Positions 11,943 through 25,500 of a stretch of 64,000 nucleotides of DNA are shown in pieces. The DNA comes from Tetrahymena elliotti 4EA (taxonomy: Eukaryota > Ciliophora > Oligohymenophorea > Hymenostomatida > Tetrahymenidae). The notes beneath the pieces were generated by a model. That model did no database searches, was not told where the DNA came from, and was given only the letters and a program-made list of their open reading frames with translations. Within the stretch, counting starts at the first letter, position 1; the number at the start of each line of letters is the position of its first letter. Location: contig JH720308.1 of NCBI GenBank assembly GCA_000231825.2, positions 186,001 to 250,000 of the forward strand. The letters are read 5' to 3'. Position numbers and translations under genes: made by a program.

Positions 11943-13781
11943 GGTTTAAGGGCCTTAAAAATTAAAATATTATAAAAATAAATAATTATATTTCATAGTT
12001 TTCAATAATTTGTAATTCTTTTGTTATTCAAATAAACTCATTAGTAAAAATTCCCTTCCATGTTTATTTCATTTAATTTTGATTTTAAATTGATAAACAA
12101 ATTCAATCTTCTTTTAAATTTTAAATTAAATATTAAAAAAAATTAATTTATCTATATTTTGTTAATTTTTTTTGAGAATTATTTGGTTTCAATTCTAAAA
12201 TTATTAATTGTTAAGCTTTTTTATTATTAATTAATAAATATTATAAATATTCAAATCAAAAATACTTTTAAACAAATAAATTGTAATTCCTTTTTTATTC
12301 ATATAAACTCCTCTCTTTAAATATTTTGTTTCCTTTCATTTATTTTTGCTTCTTACTTTTTGGGTTTAAATAAAATATTTTTAAAAATTCAATTTGTGTT
12401 TTTTTTTTGAGAAGTAGTTTGTTATGAATGCTAAATAAAAATTAAAATTTTTATGCTCTTTTAATTATGAAATAAATATTAAATAGAGTAAAAATAAAAA
12501 TAATAATTCAAAAATAAAAATAATTTTTTATCTCAAACTAATTCTTTTTCAAATCTTTTGACTTATTTTCTTTAAATTTTACTATTAAATTGATAAAAAT
12601 ACATAAAAAATTCTTTTTAGGTTAGAAATTATAAATTAAAAAGTTAAATTTATTTATCTAAAATATGATAGTTTTCTGGGAGAAGTCATGACTTGTGTTA
12701 AGATAAATGATCAAATTGTGTAATTTTTTTTGTTTTTATTAAGATTATCAAAAATTAATTAAATTTGTGTGGCTTTCGGCTGTTTGCTTATTAAATTTTA
12801 ATTTAAAATTTAATTTTTATCCTTTTTTTAATTTTATTAAACCAATTCACAAAAAATTTATCATAAAAAATTAATCATCAAACAATTATTTGAAATATTT
12901 ATGAGGAGGGAGGAAGAGTTTGTGATCTATTTCTTTTTTAAGTTTAAATTTAAAAAAAATAAATCTAACAGCTTTTTACTTCTCTTTTGATATCATAATC
13001 AATAATTTAGCTCTAAATAGTTTAATAAAAGCCTTTCTGAAATTTTACTTGCTAATTATTACAAAACAAAAAAAGGATATAAAAAATTATAGTCCGAATA
13101 AACAGTTTATCTTAGCCATTCAAATTAGTTAAACATTTCCTTCTGAGTAATGAGCTGAATCTAATTTTAATGAAAGACCTTTATTATTGGCTCAAAAGAA
13201 GTAAATGAATAGTTCTTCTAAAAAAATAAATGAGTGTTTGCAGTTAAAATAGAAATAAAAATATTTAATGTTATTATTTTTTGAAATTTTGAATGAATTA
13301 TAAAGAGAGATAGATGTATTTATTATAAAGATATGTAACATAAATAAGATTATGAATATTGGAATTAATTTAATAACAAAATTTTGGCAGTTAATTGTAG
13401 TATATTATATAAATAATTGAATATTTGATAGAATAAGTAGAAAGAGTTTTATCTTATTGGTTGATATATTTAAACTGATTTGAAAGAGTTATTCTTTTAT
13501 TTTGTGTTGTTTTTTATTAATTGTTAGATAGATAGCTTTTTGTTTGTTAGTTTTTTAGTATGTTATTTTATAAAGGAATTTAGGATTTTTTTATGTTCTA
13601 CCTACTGTTATAAATTCAGATTATGAAGTCTGATGATTCATAGTAAGCGATTAATTTAAGTGATTTTAATTTGTTTGGTTTTTGTCTGTTGTGGTGGTAA
13701 ATTAAAGTACTTTAAAAAATATTTAAATTTTATTTCATGTGTACTAAATTTTAAATTTCAAGCTTTTCTTCAAATTTTTAT
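11943..13781. other. Long AT-rich intergenic region between convergent genes
   Basis: About 1.8 kb between the ends of a plus and a minus gene. No coding signal was found. It contains a diverged direct repeat (12004-12480, listed separately) and several runs of A or T. Confidence 0.45.
12004..12480. repeat. Diverged tandem duplication, period about 235-270 bases
   Basis: Two neighbouring stretches share ordered landmarks: ttgtaattc..ttattca.ataaactc at 12010 and 12281, tttttttgagaa at about 12167 and 12402, and a t.agctttttta-like string at about 12212 and 12450. Indels explain the varying offset. A weaker third copy may follow to about 12620. Seen by eye in AT-rich DNA, so similarity could be partly compositional. 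Confidence 0.35.
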
Positions 13782-15728
13782 TCAATTAAAGCCCTCAAAT
13801 TATTCACCAGTGCCTTACTTACTGTTCATGGGAGAAATTTATGCATCTTCTATATTTGTGGCAGAGCGATATTTTAGGCAGCGAACTTTAGCTAAAGCTT
13901 TTGAGTCCTTAAGTGAAAGAAGATAATGATTTAAAGCTTCTTCATGAGAGAGTTTATCTTTTATCTTGGAACTGTATATCCATTCTTGAGCTTTTTCTTT
14001 GAGGAAGTAACTGAAAAGCACATTAAATTCTTAGTTTTATATGAGCTCAACCATCAAAGTATTATTGTAGTTCTTTTTTGAGATGAATTTCTCAAAATTC
14101 TTTCTGATGCTGTTTAGTTCTTAAATTAATTCAGTTGTTTCTGATGATAAAGCTTCCTTAAGGATTGCCAAGACTTCAGGTTCATCGGAAGCATTATTTA
14201 TGAATCCTCTGAAGGCTTTAATAAAATTTTTTACTAAATTCTTTCTGTCACGCTTGTAATTAAGATTTGTTAAGCTAGGAGAAGATGCAAGTTTAATTGA
14301 ATTTAAGTAAGAGGATTTACGAGGCTTTGTGCTGCTGCTGGTAGAAGGGTTTTGTAAATTAGTTGATGAAATGTTGCATAAGGATTTGTCAATATTATTA
14401 GATGATTTTGCTATTGCTTTCTTCAAAATATTTCTTTTGCGACCCAATAATTGATTGTATATTTTGTCTGTTTCGATAGAGAAGTTGGAAGAATCCTCAT
14501 TCTAGCTGCAGCTACTGTTTTGTAGCATGTCATTATTTGAGTCATGACCATTGTTGTTTAATTGCATCATCACAGCAGTTTCTAAGCTTGATGAAGCATT
14601 ACGTAGTGGGGAATTCTAATTAATAATATTATTATTTAATTAAATTTTCTAATGCTTATTTCCTTGTTCTCCTTCTCCTTATGATGCTTCTTTACTTGGG
14701 CTTGAGTTTCTAGTAATTGTGATGAAGCTATTATTTTTAACATTATTTACAGAAACCTTAGAATCTTTCTCAGGGATGGCTGAGCAGGAGATCTAATCTT
14801 CAATTAGCATATCACCATTACTATTCTTTGTGGAGGAGCCACAGTGAGAGTTCATTAGACTTTCTTCAGTTTCAAAGTTCTACCTTGTTTCATTCTAAGA
14901 GTCATCTGTAAGAATGGAGTTTTTTTTAATTCTCTTCTTTTTATCTTGATCTTCAATTATATTATCACATGAAAATGCTGGAACTATTTGGTTTATCAAG
15001 CTCTTACTAATTTTGGAAACTGAGTAGTTGCTTTCAGAGTTATTTGTTGTACTTCTTGATGAAAATGCAGAAATTTCAGAGTTGAACTATTTAGGAGATT
15101 TAGCTTTATTGTTGCAACTATCATTGTTTACAGGCTTAATTTCATAGACCTTTTTAGGTAATTAGCCAATAAATTTGTAGAGGAGTTAATCATTTGATGC
15201 TATTTATTATTCAGCAGAGATTTCTTCTTCTACATTTTGGCCATCATCTGAGTCATCGTCTGCTTCAGGATCGTATTAATTATTTTCATCAATAACTTCA
15301 TCATCCTCAATGTCTTCCTCTTCAATTTCTTCATCTCCGCTGCCTAATGATGTGCTCTTGGGACTTTCTACTTGAGAAGCTTGCTTGTTGTTTGAAGATA
15401 TTTTTGTTTACTAAGACATATTTAATTATGATTATGAAGTAGAAGAGGTAGCAGTTTGCTGCTAAGTGGCTGCTACTGGATTTTATGGTTTGAATACAGA
15501 TACTGTTTGAATAAGCCATCCATTGAGTACTACATTGTGATATATTTCCATTTTATCTTAAGAAATGCAGTTAATGGATGATGATATTTCTAAGTTTGTA
15601 GTAGCGTTGTTTAATGAGATTCCTTTGGTAGGGGTAGCTAGTTTTTACTTTGTGGTAGTAGTTTCTACTAACAACCATTGGTTGTTAAAGCTCACAATTG
15701 ATGATTTAAAACTGTCAACGGTGGTCAT
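13782..15728 (-). CDS. Acidic Ser/Asn/Gln-rich protein of unknown function, 648 aa
   Basis: A single uninterrupted exon of 649 codons from ATG 15728 (MTTVDSFKSSIVSFNNQW) to TGA 13782-13784. I do not recognise a family. The N-terminal 110 residues contain Thr/Gln-rich sequence and a short ordered stretch (EIYHNVVLNGWLIQTVSVF). Next comes a strongly acidic segment (GDEEIEEEDIEDDEVIDE). A long Ser/Asn-rich middle follows. The C-terminal 150 residues look like a folded helical domain with few low-complexity residues (LVKNFIKAFRGFINNASDEP..., FSYFLKEKAQEWIYSSKIKDK..., LSHEEALNHYLLSLKDS). The layout of disordered acidic body plus helical end suggests a nuclear or scaffold protein, but this is a guess. 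Codon use and GC are higher than in flanking DNA, supporting a real gene. Confidence 0.75.
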
Positions 15729-18700
15729 AGAGTAGATTTTTACAATTATATATTGCTATTATTAAAATTTTTAGAGTGTTTGCCTTCTTTTTTTACTAGT
15801 ATAGAAGTAGGATTTCTTTTATTTATATCTCTTTTAATTATAAGGGATTTCGTTGTATGTTTTCTTGTATATGAAAGTTGAAAATGATAGATAAACTAGT
15901 TGCGTAAAATGAAAGGGTTAACTAAAAATATGAAAATCTTTGTTTATTTCAATAGATAGCTAGTCTAAGTATTGAAAGATAAAAACCTGTGATCTTAAAT
16001 GAAAGAGCCGAACGATTGTTTTCGTTAAGTAGAAAAGTGATTGTAGCTCTGTAGATAGATCAATATTTTTTCAAATAATAGGTTTCTAGTTTTTTTAATA
16101 TTTCTTCTGCTTCCTCTCTTTTTTTTTGATTTTTTTCTTTGTTTCTTAATAAATTTTTTGTTAGAAATTCACTTATTTCTCCCATCAATTTTAATATGAT
16201 TTGATTCAGCTAATCTTTAATTAGAAGATAATGTCCACTCACCAATCTTTTTTGTTTTTGAATTAACTATCAGACCTATTATTTTTTGTTTGTTTTGTTT
16301 GTTTGTTTGATAAAAAAGCAAGATAGATAGCTCTCCCCCAGAAAAAAGATAGATAGATAGATAGATAGATATCGATTGATTGATCTCCTACTTACAATCA
16401 GATTTTAATTTGATAGTTTTTTAGATTTTTTAATGAATGAGCAATTAATCAATCGATCAATCAATCAATGCTTTCTTGGCAATCATAATTAATATATTTC
16501 TAAAAATTATAAACTCATCTTCTTTTTTCTCGAGAATTTTTATATGAGCATATTTAGAATTTCTCTTCTAGATAATAATTACAACAAATTAACCTTTTAA
16601 AACTACCTCTAAATGTGTCTCTTTTTTAATCTCCTTCTTTTAAGCTTTCTAAAATTATTTTATTAACTCGTCTGGTAGAACTCTTCAATAACTTCAGTCC
16701 CTTTCTTCAGAATATTACCTATCAAAATTATTTTCTGATGTGCTATAAGTATAAAAATTTTATCTTTGAATTTCCAAATAATCTTAACTATCAGTAAATT
16801 GTTAATTAATAAGGAATTTATTTCTATTTGTCTTAACTTCTCCCTCATAGTATATATTTAATTATGTTAATCAAAGATAGAAGATATATTTTTTTTTTAT
16901 AATCACAAATTTCTCTTTCGAATGAATACAAACAAAAAAGATAAATTATTTAAAATTTAAGATTGGCTCCATATATTTCTAGGTTTATTTTCTGACAGAT
17001 CACATCGATATTAATTCCATTATCAATTTTAATAGAATAAAAATATTTAATAATTTGTAGGTAGAGAAAGTAGGAATTTATATTTTTAAAAAAAGATCTT
17101 GTGAAAAGTATTATTTTGTAGGATGATAAAGTAATTAAAAATATTGGTAATTATCACACTTTCACCTCTGTATCAAATATATCTTTTGCTCAATGAATTT
17201 ATCTATATCAGATACCAAGTTTTGAATAGATTGAATACATTTTACAGTAAAAATTGAAATATAAAAATGGGCCAAATATTTCATTTTTCTACTTTGCAAT
17301 AAACTCTAAATGTTAAAATACTCAATGAAAATCTGTTGAATAATTATTAAAATTAAGCTAAGAGAATATAAAGAAGAACTTGATCTATTTTGTTTAAATA
17401 AAGATTAAACAAAGAAAAAAGCAATCAGATCAAAAAAGAGTAAAAGCACTATTAAAATTAAATTAATTTGCTTGTTAATACGACTATAAGTCCACAATTT
17501 CTGATACAAGTTTATTTACAAATTATTACACAAATTTATCAAAGAAATGTGATTTTCTACTTTGATTAACAAAATTATTATTTTGTCGTTTAATCTTTTT
17601 TAATTTTTATTTTTTCTCATTATTGGCTTCAGTCAAATTTGCTCCTTCCTTTCCTTTATTGATACTGATTCTATTCTACTTATCATTTATTTTCATATTT
17701 TTATCATTGAAATTCATCAAAAATAAGAGTGTTTGTTTCTTAATTTGCTTCATGCAGATTCTTATTTGTTCGAGTAATATCATTCTTTGTTTGATTTTAT
17801 TTTTTTCACTTCTTTTTCTATTGATTTTTTCTTTATTTAGCTGATGAATTTTTATCTTTTTTTACATTTTCCGATTTTACCTTCTCTTTTTTATGCGTCA
17901 TTTGTCCATGCCATAAATTTATTCTAATATTCTAAAATTCTTTCATTTATTATTATTTATTTAGCTCTGCTTTCAAATCTTTTATTATAATTACTCCCAC
18001 GATTGATTGGTATCTATTGAAAAGTAATTTAATTTAAATTATTAAGCTTCAGATACGCATTTATAGCATATGTATGTGCCTCAAAAGGACCCCCACTCTA
18101 CTTTTACATATCTTATATAATTTTTATTCTCTCTCTATCCCTCGCACTTTTAAAAAACAAATAAAATTAACTATCCACCAAATACAAACATAATAATCCA
18201 ATTTAAAATTTTTTTATAATAAAAGTTGATCTGATGTAGGATGAGATATAAATTCTCAATTTTTTAAGGCAGCAAAGTTATTAAGAATTAGCATTTATAC
18301 ATAACTTCTTAGTTACGTGTCTAGAAATGGTTTATTATTTAAATTTAAAAGGAATTTTTAGAGTAAAGGGTTAAATATGATATTCATCAAAAAATAAATA
18401 TTTAAAAAATTAGAATAATAATATTTTTTTGCTTTTGATTGACTAAATTTATTCATCTTATTTGATTAGACTGTTTTAGTAAGAAATGAAACTGAAAAAT
18501 GAAAATAAAATCTGTCATAAATATGTCTTTCAAATAAATAAAATATCAGTTAGAATAATCATCAAATAATTCTACCAAATAAAAATTATCACAAATATTT
18601 ACAAAAATATATTTGAACTAAGGAAAAAAGTGGAATCAAATTTTCTAAATTTTGAACAAAAAATATTAATTTTACTTCAAAATAAATTAAATACTAACAA

Positions 18701-18803
18701 AAAACAATCTAAAATAGATTATAAAATTTCAATTTTAATAAAATTTATTTTGAGATTAATTAATTAAATTTATATTTTTTCTCTTTTTAATTATTTGAAT
18801 TGA
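15729..18803. other. Long intergenic region with simple repeats
   Basis: About 3 kb between the start of the acidic-protein gene and the end of the aminopeptidase gene, both on the minus strand. It holds GTTT and GATA/GATT microsatellites near 16.3 kb. Open frames at 16489-16848 (minus) and 17623-17844 (plus) were considered and rejected. The remainder is featureless AT-rich DNA. Confidence 0.45.
16287..16470. repeat. Microsatellite cluster with 12-bp inverted repeat
   Basis: Contains (GTTT)n at about 16287-16309, (GATA)n at about 16347-16370, GATTGATTGATC at 16374-16385 and its inverted partner GATCAATCAATC at about 16455-16466. The two 12-mers could pair as a hairpin with a loop of about 69 bases. 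It lies about 560-740 bases upstream of the start of the minus-strand gene at 15728. Confidence 0.65.
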
Positions 18804-21691
18804 TCACAATGAGGGTTTCATTTTATTTTACTAATCTTGAATAAACCTGTTGTGAGCTTTGATCTTTCTTTCTATGTCATCGATAGCGACTTTTAGCTTT
18901 TTGATAAGTAAAAATCCATATTCATTTTTAGTTTGTTTTTGATTTTTTTCTACTTTTTCAAGTAGAACTCTAAGTCTTTAGCAGATAGAATTAATATCAT
19001 CATCCCTTGGAAATAGCTAATTGAAAAATAGAGAGGCATATTCTTTTGATTATTTTTAAAACACTAATTCAATAGAATTGAACCATTCATCAGTAAATTT
19101 AGGGTATTAATTTTTTAAGTTAAATGCTGACATAGCTGCTTCCTGCATTTTTAATGATTTTACTTGAGGATATTAAATAAATGTTTACCATAAATACTAA
19201 CATTCTATCAAAGTGTAATCTTAAATCAAACATCTTTAAGATATAGTTTAGTTGAATAGATTACTATTAGATAAAAGGTAGTTTTCATAAAACTTTCTTT
19301 TCTATTCTCTTGAGTGGTAATTTGAAGAGTGAATTAATGAAACAACATTAGAAGTTCTAAGACCAACTTGAGCTAATGCATTTAAACCCTTTGATGATTT
19401 TTATGTTTTAATTTGCTGTAAATAAGAAGATTCAACTAAATCTATAGAATCCTTAACTTTAACAAAACTAGTAAGTATTTATCTAAGTGCAATGATCTTA
19501 TTCTTTGAATACAGATTCTCTTTCATGTAATGTTAAATAAAATTAAACATATCTTCTGAGTATTTAACTAAGTATTAAGGAGGAGTGTAGCTAAAAAGCA
19601 CTGCTTTCATATACATAAATTGATTAATTACTATAGAATCTGTTCTTTCATTAATTATATTCTTTTTAAATATATTCAAATATTCATCAGAGCTAATACG
19701 AGCATCTCTTACCTTTTTTTATTTTTAGAAAAAATTCAATTCATTTTTTGTTTAAAACCAATAAAAATTACCATTTCAAAAATAGACCTCCAGATCAATG
19801 TTCTTGTTAAATCATCATGAATATAAAGAAGATTTTTCTTGAAAAAATTCAAACTCTCCTAATCTAAAACAACTTTTACAAATGCATGGTCTTCAAAATT
19901 GAGAAGTACTGCTCTTATCTTGAAAGGATATTTGTATTTAATAACTGTATCTATTTATGGTAAAACATAAATTGTTTAGTCATGCATAGTTGCATTATCA
20001 TCAAAAAAACATATCTTCATTTTATGTCTTCTTAAGTTGAGATGATTTTACAAAGCACAGGATTATACGATTGTAAGAGTTGTTTGAGAAGTTTGAGGAT
20101 CAAAATAAGGTTCAACAATATTTAACCCAGCAGTTTAAATGTGCATTCTTTACCAAGTTCTGAAATCAAAATCCATCTTCTTTACTTTTAGATATGTCAT
20201 GCTTAAGGACTACATAAAATCTTCTAAAGTTGCATTACTGAAAGCATTCTTACCAAAATATGTAGCTAAACTTTAACTAAAAATTTCTTCCCCAATAACA
20301 AAGAGAAGCTGTTTTATTGTACTTGCTCCCTTAGAGTATGTTATTCCATCAAAAATTGTTCTAGCTACATCGGTATTTGGCACTTTTCCTGCTATTGGAT
20401 GAGTAGTTGGCAATTAATCTTCACGGTATCCCCAAGATTTTCTAAAATTAAATTAAAGCCAAATGTTTTCTCTGATGCTTTCATATTTTTTTATATTTAT
20501 CTTAGACAAACAAAAGTGAGATATAAAATCTGCAAAACTTTCATTTAACCATAAATCATTCCACCACTTCATTGTAACTAAATTTCCAAACCACATATGC
20601 GCAAGTTCATGAATAATTGTATTAGCAAAACTACTTATTTTTTAAATATCGACTTCTTCCTAAAATAAATAACTATCATTAAATGTCACTGCTCCAACAT
20701 TTTCTAAATTAAAAGTTCATAATTATAAACTAAAGTTCAAAAAAAATAAATTGACATACCCATAGCTCCTGAATTAAATTCTGGGCAGAAGATCTAATCA
20801 TATTTAGTAAAAGGATATTTATACTAGAAGAATTTTTCAAAGAAGTTGATTCCATTACAAGTAACATCAAATATGAAATCTTTTTATTTTTACAAACTTA
20901 GTTTTCTTGTTTGAGTGCAATAGAGACTCATAGGAATATCCTATTATTTTAAAAAAATAACTCTTTATCTAAATTAACTTTTAAAAAATTTTTATTACAC
21001 AATTTAAATGGTTCATATTAGTATCTTCAAGGTCAAAATCTATCTAATAAAATGGACCTGCTATAAAAGCATATAAATAAGTTGAAATGTATGCTGTAGG
21101 ATTGAATTCAATCTTTTTATAATCATTCGTTTCTATTGATGATTTTGCAGATTCATTTGCTATAAATTTCCAATGTTTGGGAATGATCACTGTAAGTAAA
21201 AGCCTTGCTTTTATATCAGGCTAGTCAAAATTTGGAAAAATCATATTGCAGTAATAAGCCTCGCATTATGAATAAAGATATTAGTTCTAATCCTTTGGAT
21301 CAATGTAAGAATGCAAACCACATCCATTATTAGAATAATCATTCTTAAATGAAATTTCTACCATATTAACTCCATTGTCAATCAAATAATTGTACTTTAA
21401 CTTTAAAAATTTTCCATTCCATTCAACTATTTTAATTGGATGTCTATTAATCTTCAAGCCTACTATTTTGTCTCCTGAATAATCTATATATATGTCATTT
21501 TTAGAAAGCTTAGTAACTTCAAATGTTACTTGTACCTTTCCTTCATACTTTTAACCTTCCCTTAAGGTAAGGACTAAATCGTAGCTTACAGTCTTGCTAA
21601 CAATTTGCTTAGCCCTTATTTTTGCGAACTCTTAAGTAAGAGATCTCATGTCTTAACAATCTATTTCTTTTTTCTTAAAAAAGTTTAACAT
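18804..21691 (-). CDS. M1-family zinc aminopeptidase
   Basis: Metallopeptidase that removes N-terminal residues from peptides, of the puromycin-sensitive aminopeptidase / aminopeptidase N family. The ATG at 21691 gives [12 protein letters not shown]. The exopeptidase motif GAMEN near 20760 is reconstructed across a 56-base intron (20704-20759): GGAGCTATGG joins AAAATGTT. The zinc site [10 protein letters not shown] and, 18 residues after the second His, the Glu of LWLNESFA form the full HExxH-x18-E set. Downstream, DFRTWY/..W-type sequence and a helical C-terminal domain follow to TGA 18804-18806. A further intron is at 20941-20998. The length, about 920 residues, is normal for the family. 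There is no obvious signal peptide or N-terminal membrane anchor, so a cytosolic enzyme is likely. All catalytic residues I can check are present. Confidence 0.92.
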
Positions 21692-22544
21692 AGTTCAGTA
21701 TAGTCGTATAAGAGTGTTTTATCTTTAAACTTTATCTAAATAATTAAATATTCTTACATTCTAATTTTAATTACTGCTGATATTTATTTTATGATTAAAT
21801 CAAATTGATATCAAATATTACGTCAATGATTTTTTATTAGATATTATACATAATTTTGTGATACGAAATCCAAACGTTCTAGTTGCTATTGCTTATTTCA
21901 ACATTTTAGAAAATAAAATAAATCATTTTAAAATAAATTTCCTTTTTAAATTAGAAATAAATAAATGAAAAAAAATATTCCTCTTTATAAAATAGAAGCA
22001 ATTTTAAAATAAAATTAAAAAAAATACGAAAAAATAAACCTTAAATAAAAGTTGAAGGAGATAAAAAATATATTAGAAGAAAATAATGTTTTTTTATTCT
22101 ATGTAAAATAATATGTTTAATAAATTTGAATAAAAATATCACCTTAGTAGAATAAATGATATGAGCTAGCATATGTAGGAATAAAAAGAAAATTAATCAT
22201 AAAACTTGTTAAAAGTACTACTTTATTAGTGTTTTATAATATGCTTTGTAGATAATTTATAAGGAGAAGTATTCATAAGGAGATTTGAAACAAAATTTAA
22301 TTTATTTGAAATTTGGAATAAAGACTTGAGTAAATTTGTGAGATTGATAATAGGCCTTAGAAAATATACAGCTAAATATATACTTGAAGAAAGTATTATT
22401 TAGGCTAATATAAATTTTAATTTGTGAAGAAAAGATAAGAATATCTTCAAAGTATCTCATAATTTGAAAAACTTATCAATATTTTTTAATTATATTAATT
22501 AATAGTATAAAAGTTTTAGAAATAATTTATATTAGGAGAAGCAA
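21692..22544. other. AT-rich region between divergent genes
   Basis: 853 bases between the start of the aminopeptidase gene and the start of the primase-helicase gene. Presumed to hold both promoters. No recognisable element is seen. Confidence 0.45.
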
Positions 22545-25500
22545 ATGCAAAAAGTACTTAAATAGGGTCTTCTTGTTGCATCTAAGAATGCCCGTACATT
22601 CTATAAGTATGGAATGAAAAATACAATTAGATCATTATGTTTGAAAAATATAAACTATAAAACACAGCATTAAAATTAGTCAATCTCATACTAATTTTCT
22701 ACTGATCCTAACTCTAACTTTTATCAAAAGGGTTCAAATGATAATAGTATAAGCAAGTCAGATAATAGAAATACATAAATACAATAGAATCCCTAAAGCG
22801 GAAGATTTTTTTATTCTCATACAAAGATGAGTAGTCATTTTGTCTTAAGAGAAGAAGAAATTTATGAATTATTAAATAAATTTAACTTGTAATATAAATA
22901 GTCTTAAAACAACCAATAAATTCAAATTGAATGGTGTCCTTTCTGCTTAAAACCTCATAATAATGATATTTAGAATTCATATACATTTGGAATTAAAAAA
23001 TAGTCTGGTTAATTTAATTGTTTTAGATGTGGAATTCATGGTTCATGGTGGGATCTAAGGAATCTTTTACAAAAAAATATATCAATTAATGATTTTAGAA
23101 ACTACAATGAAACTATTTAATCTTTATATGAGGAACGTATGGATGATTCAGAATATTATCTTTATCATAATTAATTGTTTGATAAACAAATATATAAGGA
23201 AGAGCTAGATTATTTATGTGGAAAAGAAAACTCAACATAAAGACATATTAATTTTGAAACTTTAGTAAAATACAAAGTTGGTATAGGAAAAGAAGAGTTT
23301 ATTAACAAAGAAGGAGACTCTATAAAAGTGCCAGTTGCTTACTTCCCCATGTTTAAATTTGAAAAAAGTGAAGAAGAAACTAGTGATGAAGATAAGGCTA
23401 AAGATGTCTTTTAAGATAAAGCATAAGAAATTGATAATAAATAAAGAATAACAATTAGTACAAATGGATGTAAATTAATTAAATGTAAAATAAGAGGGTT
23501 AGGATCTGAGAATAAGAGATATATGAGAGTAAAACCAGCTGGATCTAAAAGGTAAAAAATTTTTCAAAAGCTATTTCTTTTAATTAGACTCTACCAAATA
23601 TGTTAATTTTTTGAATATCTAGAAATTTCTAAAGTGCTACAATTTTAAATTAGAAAACGAGTAGAATAAATAAACCAATCAAAGAAATACTTACAAATTC
23701 TTTTTGAAATGTTAATTAGAAATGGGGATATAATTGTTAATTTTTCTATTTTAATTTTTTGAGGGAAAAGAAAACATTATTTAGACTTTAAATTTATTAT
23801 TATTTTATATTAAAATTTAAATTTAATTTAATTAAGCGGAATATTTGGTTTGAACACAGTCCCTCAAAATGCTAAGGAGCTAGTTATCACAGAAGGAGAA
23901 TATGATGCTATGGCAGTTTATTAGGCAACTGGTTTACCTGCTGTTTCTTTGCCTAATGGTGCATCTAATCTTCCTCTTGAAGTTATTGGATGTCTAGAAA
24001 AAATAGAAAAAATATATTTATGGTTGGATAATGATGAAGTGGGTAGAAACAATAGATAAAAATTGGCAGAAAAGCTAGGAGTACACAGAACATATATTGT
24101 AAATACTTTGGGTGAAAAAGATGCAAATGATATTTTACGTTAAGATCCTTCTAGAATTCTTAAATATATTTAAGAGTCCAGCACTATTCCAGATTAAAAT
24201 ATTCTTATGTTTAGTGACTTGAAAGACTTAGTACTGCACAGACTACTTAAATTCGAACACAGTTAGGGTTATCGTTCAAGAAGATTCGAATTTTTCAATG
24301 AAACTATAAAGGGATTAAGAAGAGGTGAAATGACTGTTTTGACTGGCCCTACTGGTTCTGGTAAAACAACATTTTTGTCTCAGCTTTCATTAGATTTTTG
24401 CGCTCAAGTAACTTTTTTAATTAATATTTTTCTTGAATGTTCTAAATATTTTTAATAAAAGATTTATTATTTTATTCTAATTTTTAATTTAAATAATATT
24501 AGTAAGTTCCTACACTCTGGGGTTCTTTTGAAATTAAAAATGAAGTATTGGCTACCAACATGATTATGCAAATGAGTGGATAAGATTTATTTAAAAATCA
24601 TAATAAATTCCCATATTGGGCCCAAAGATTTGACTTAATTCCTATGTATTTCATGAATTTTTATGGTTCTACTAATTTAGATTAAATTATCTCTACTATT
24701 GAATATTCTATTTATAAATATGATATACAACATGTAGTTATTGATAATCTGTAGTTCTTGTTAGGTACACAAGCTAAAGGTTTTTCTAAATTTGATTTGT
24801 AAGAAAGAGCCATAGAAGCTTTTAGATAGTTAGCCACTAAAAAAGACATACATTTAACTTTAGTTATCCATCCTAAGAAAGTAGATGAAAATGAAGATTT
24901 GAACATCTCCTCTGTTTTCGGTTCTGCAAAAGCAACATAAGAAGCTGATAATGTTATCATTATGCAAAATAGAGACAAATATAGAGTTATTGATATTAAG
25001 AAAAATCGTTTTAATGGTGATATTGGTAAAAAGGCTATTATTTTTGATAAATCTAATAAAAACTTCTATGAAATGAGTTTAGGAGAAGTATCAGAAATAC
25101 TTTCAAGTAAAAAAACTGTTTCAGATTTAGTAAAAGGTAAAAGAGAAAAAATCTTAGAAAAAATTGAAGAAGAAGACTAAGTTAATCCTGCCAGAGATAT
25201 TAAAAGAAATAAAAGTGGTAATATTAATACAAACATAAAAAATAATAATGATGGTGATGATAATAATGGAGGAAACAATACTCCTCCTTCTTAAAGTAGC
25301 CCACCAACATCTAATAACCCACCATTTTCTTCAAGCACTCCACCTTCTTCAAATATTCCTCCTCCTTCATCTTCTTCTTCAAGTGCTTCTGCTGCTTCTA
25401 ATAATTCCACATCATAAAATACTATAAATAACTCAAATATATCTCAAAGCAATTCAGCAAATAATAAATAATCAATCACTAATGAAATTGGGCTCTTTTC

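Noticed and set aside
16489..16848. Minus-strand frame of about 120 codons starting MREKLRQIEINSLL
   Set aside because: Ile/Leu/Lys-rich composition typical of AT noise, no domain, and such lengths are expected by chance when only TGA stops.
17623..17844. Plus-strand hydrophobic frame of 73 codons
   Set aside because: No ATG start, only a TTG; T-rich DNA gives Phe/Leu/Ile runs automatically.
24712..24978. Minus-strand frame opposite the helicase domain
   Set aside because: Antisense shadow; the plus strand encodes the Walker B and downstream helicase motifs.
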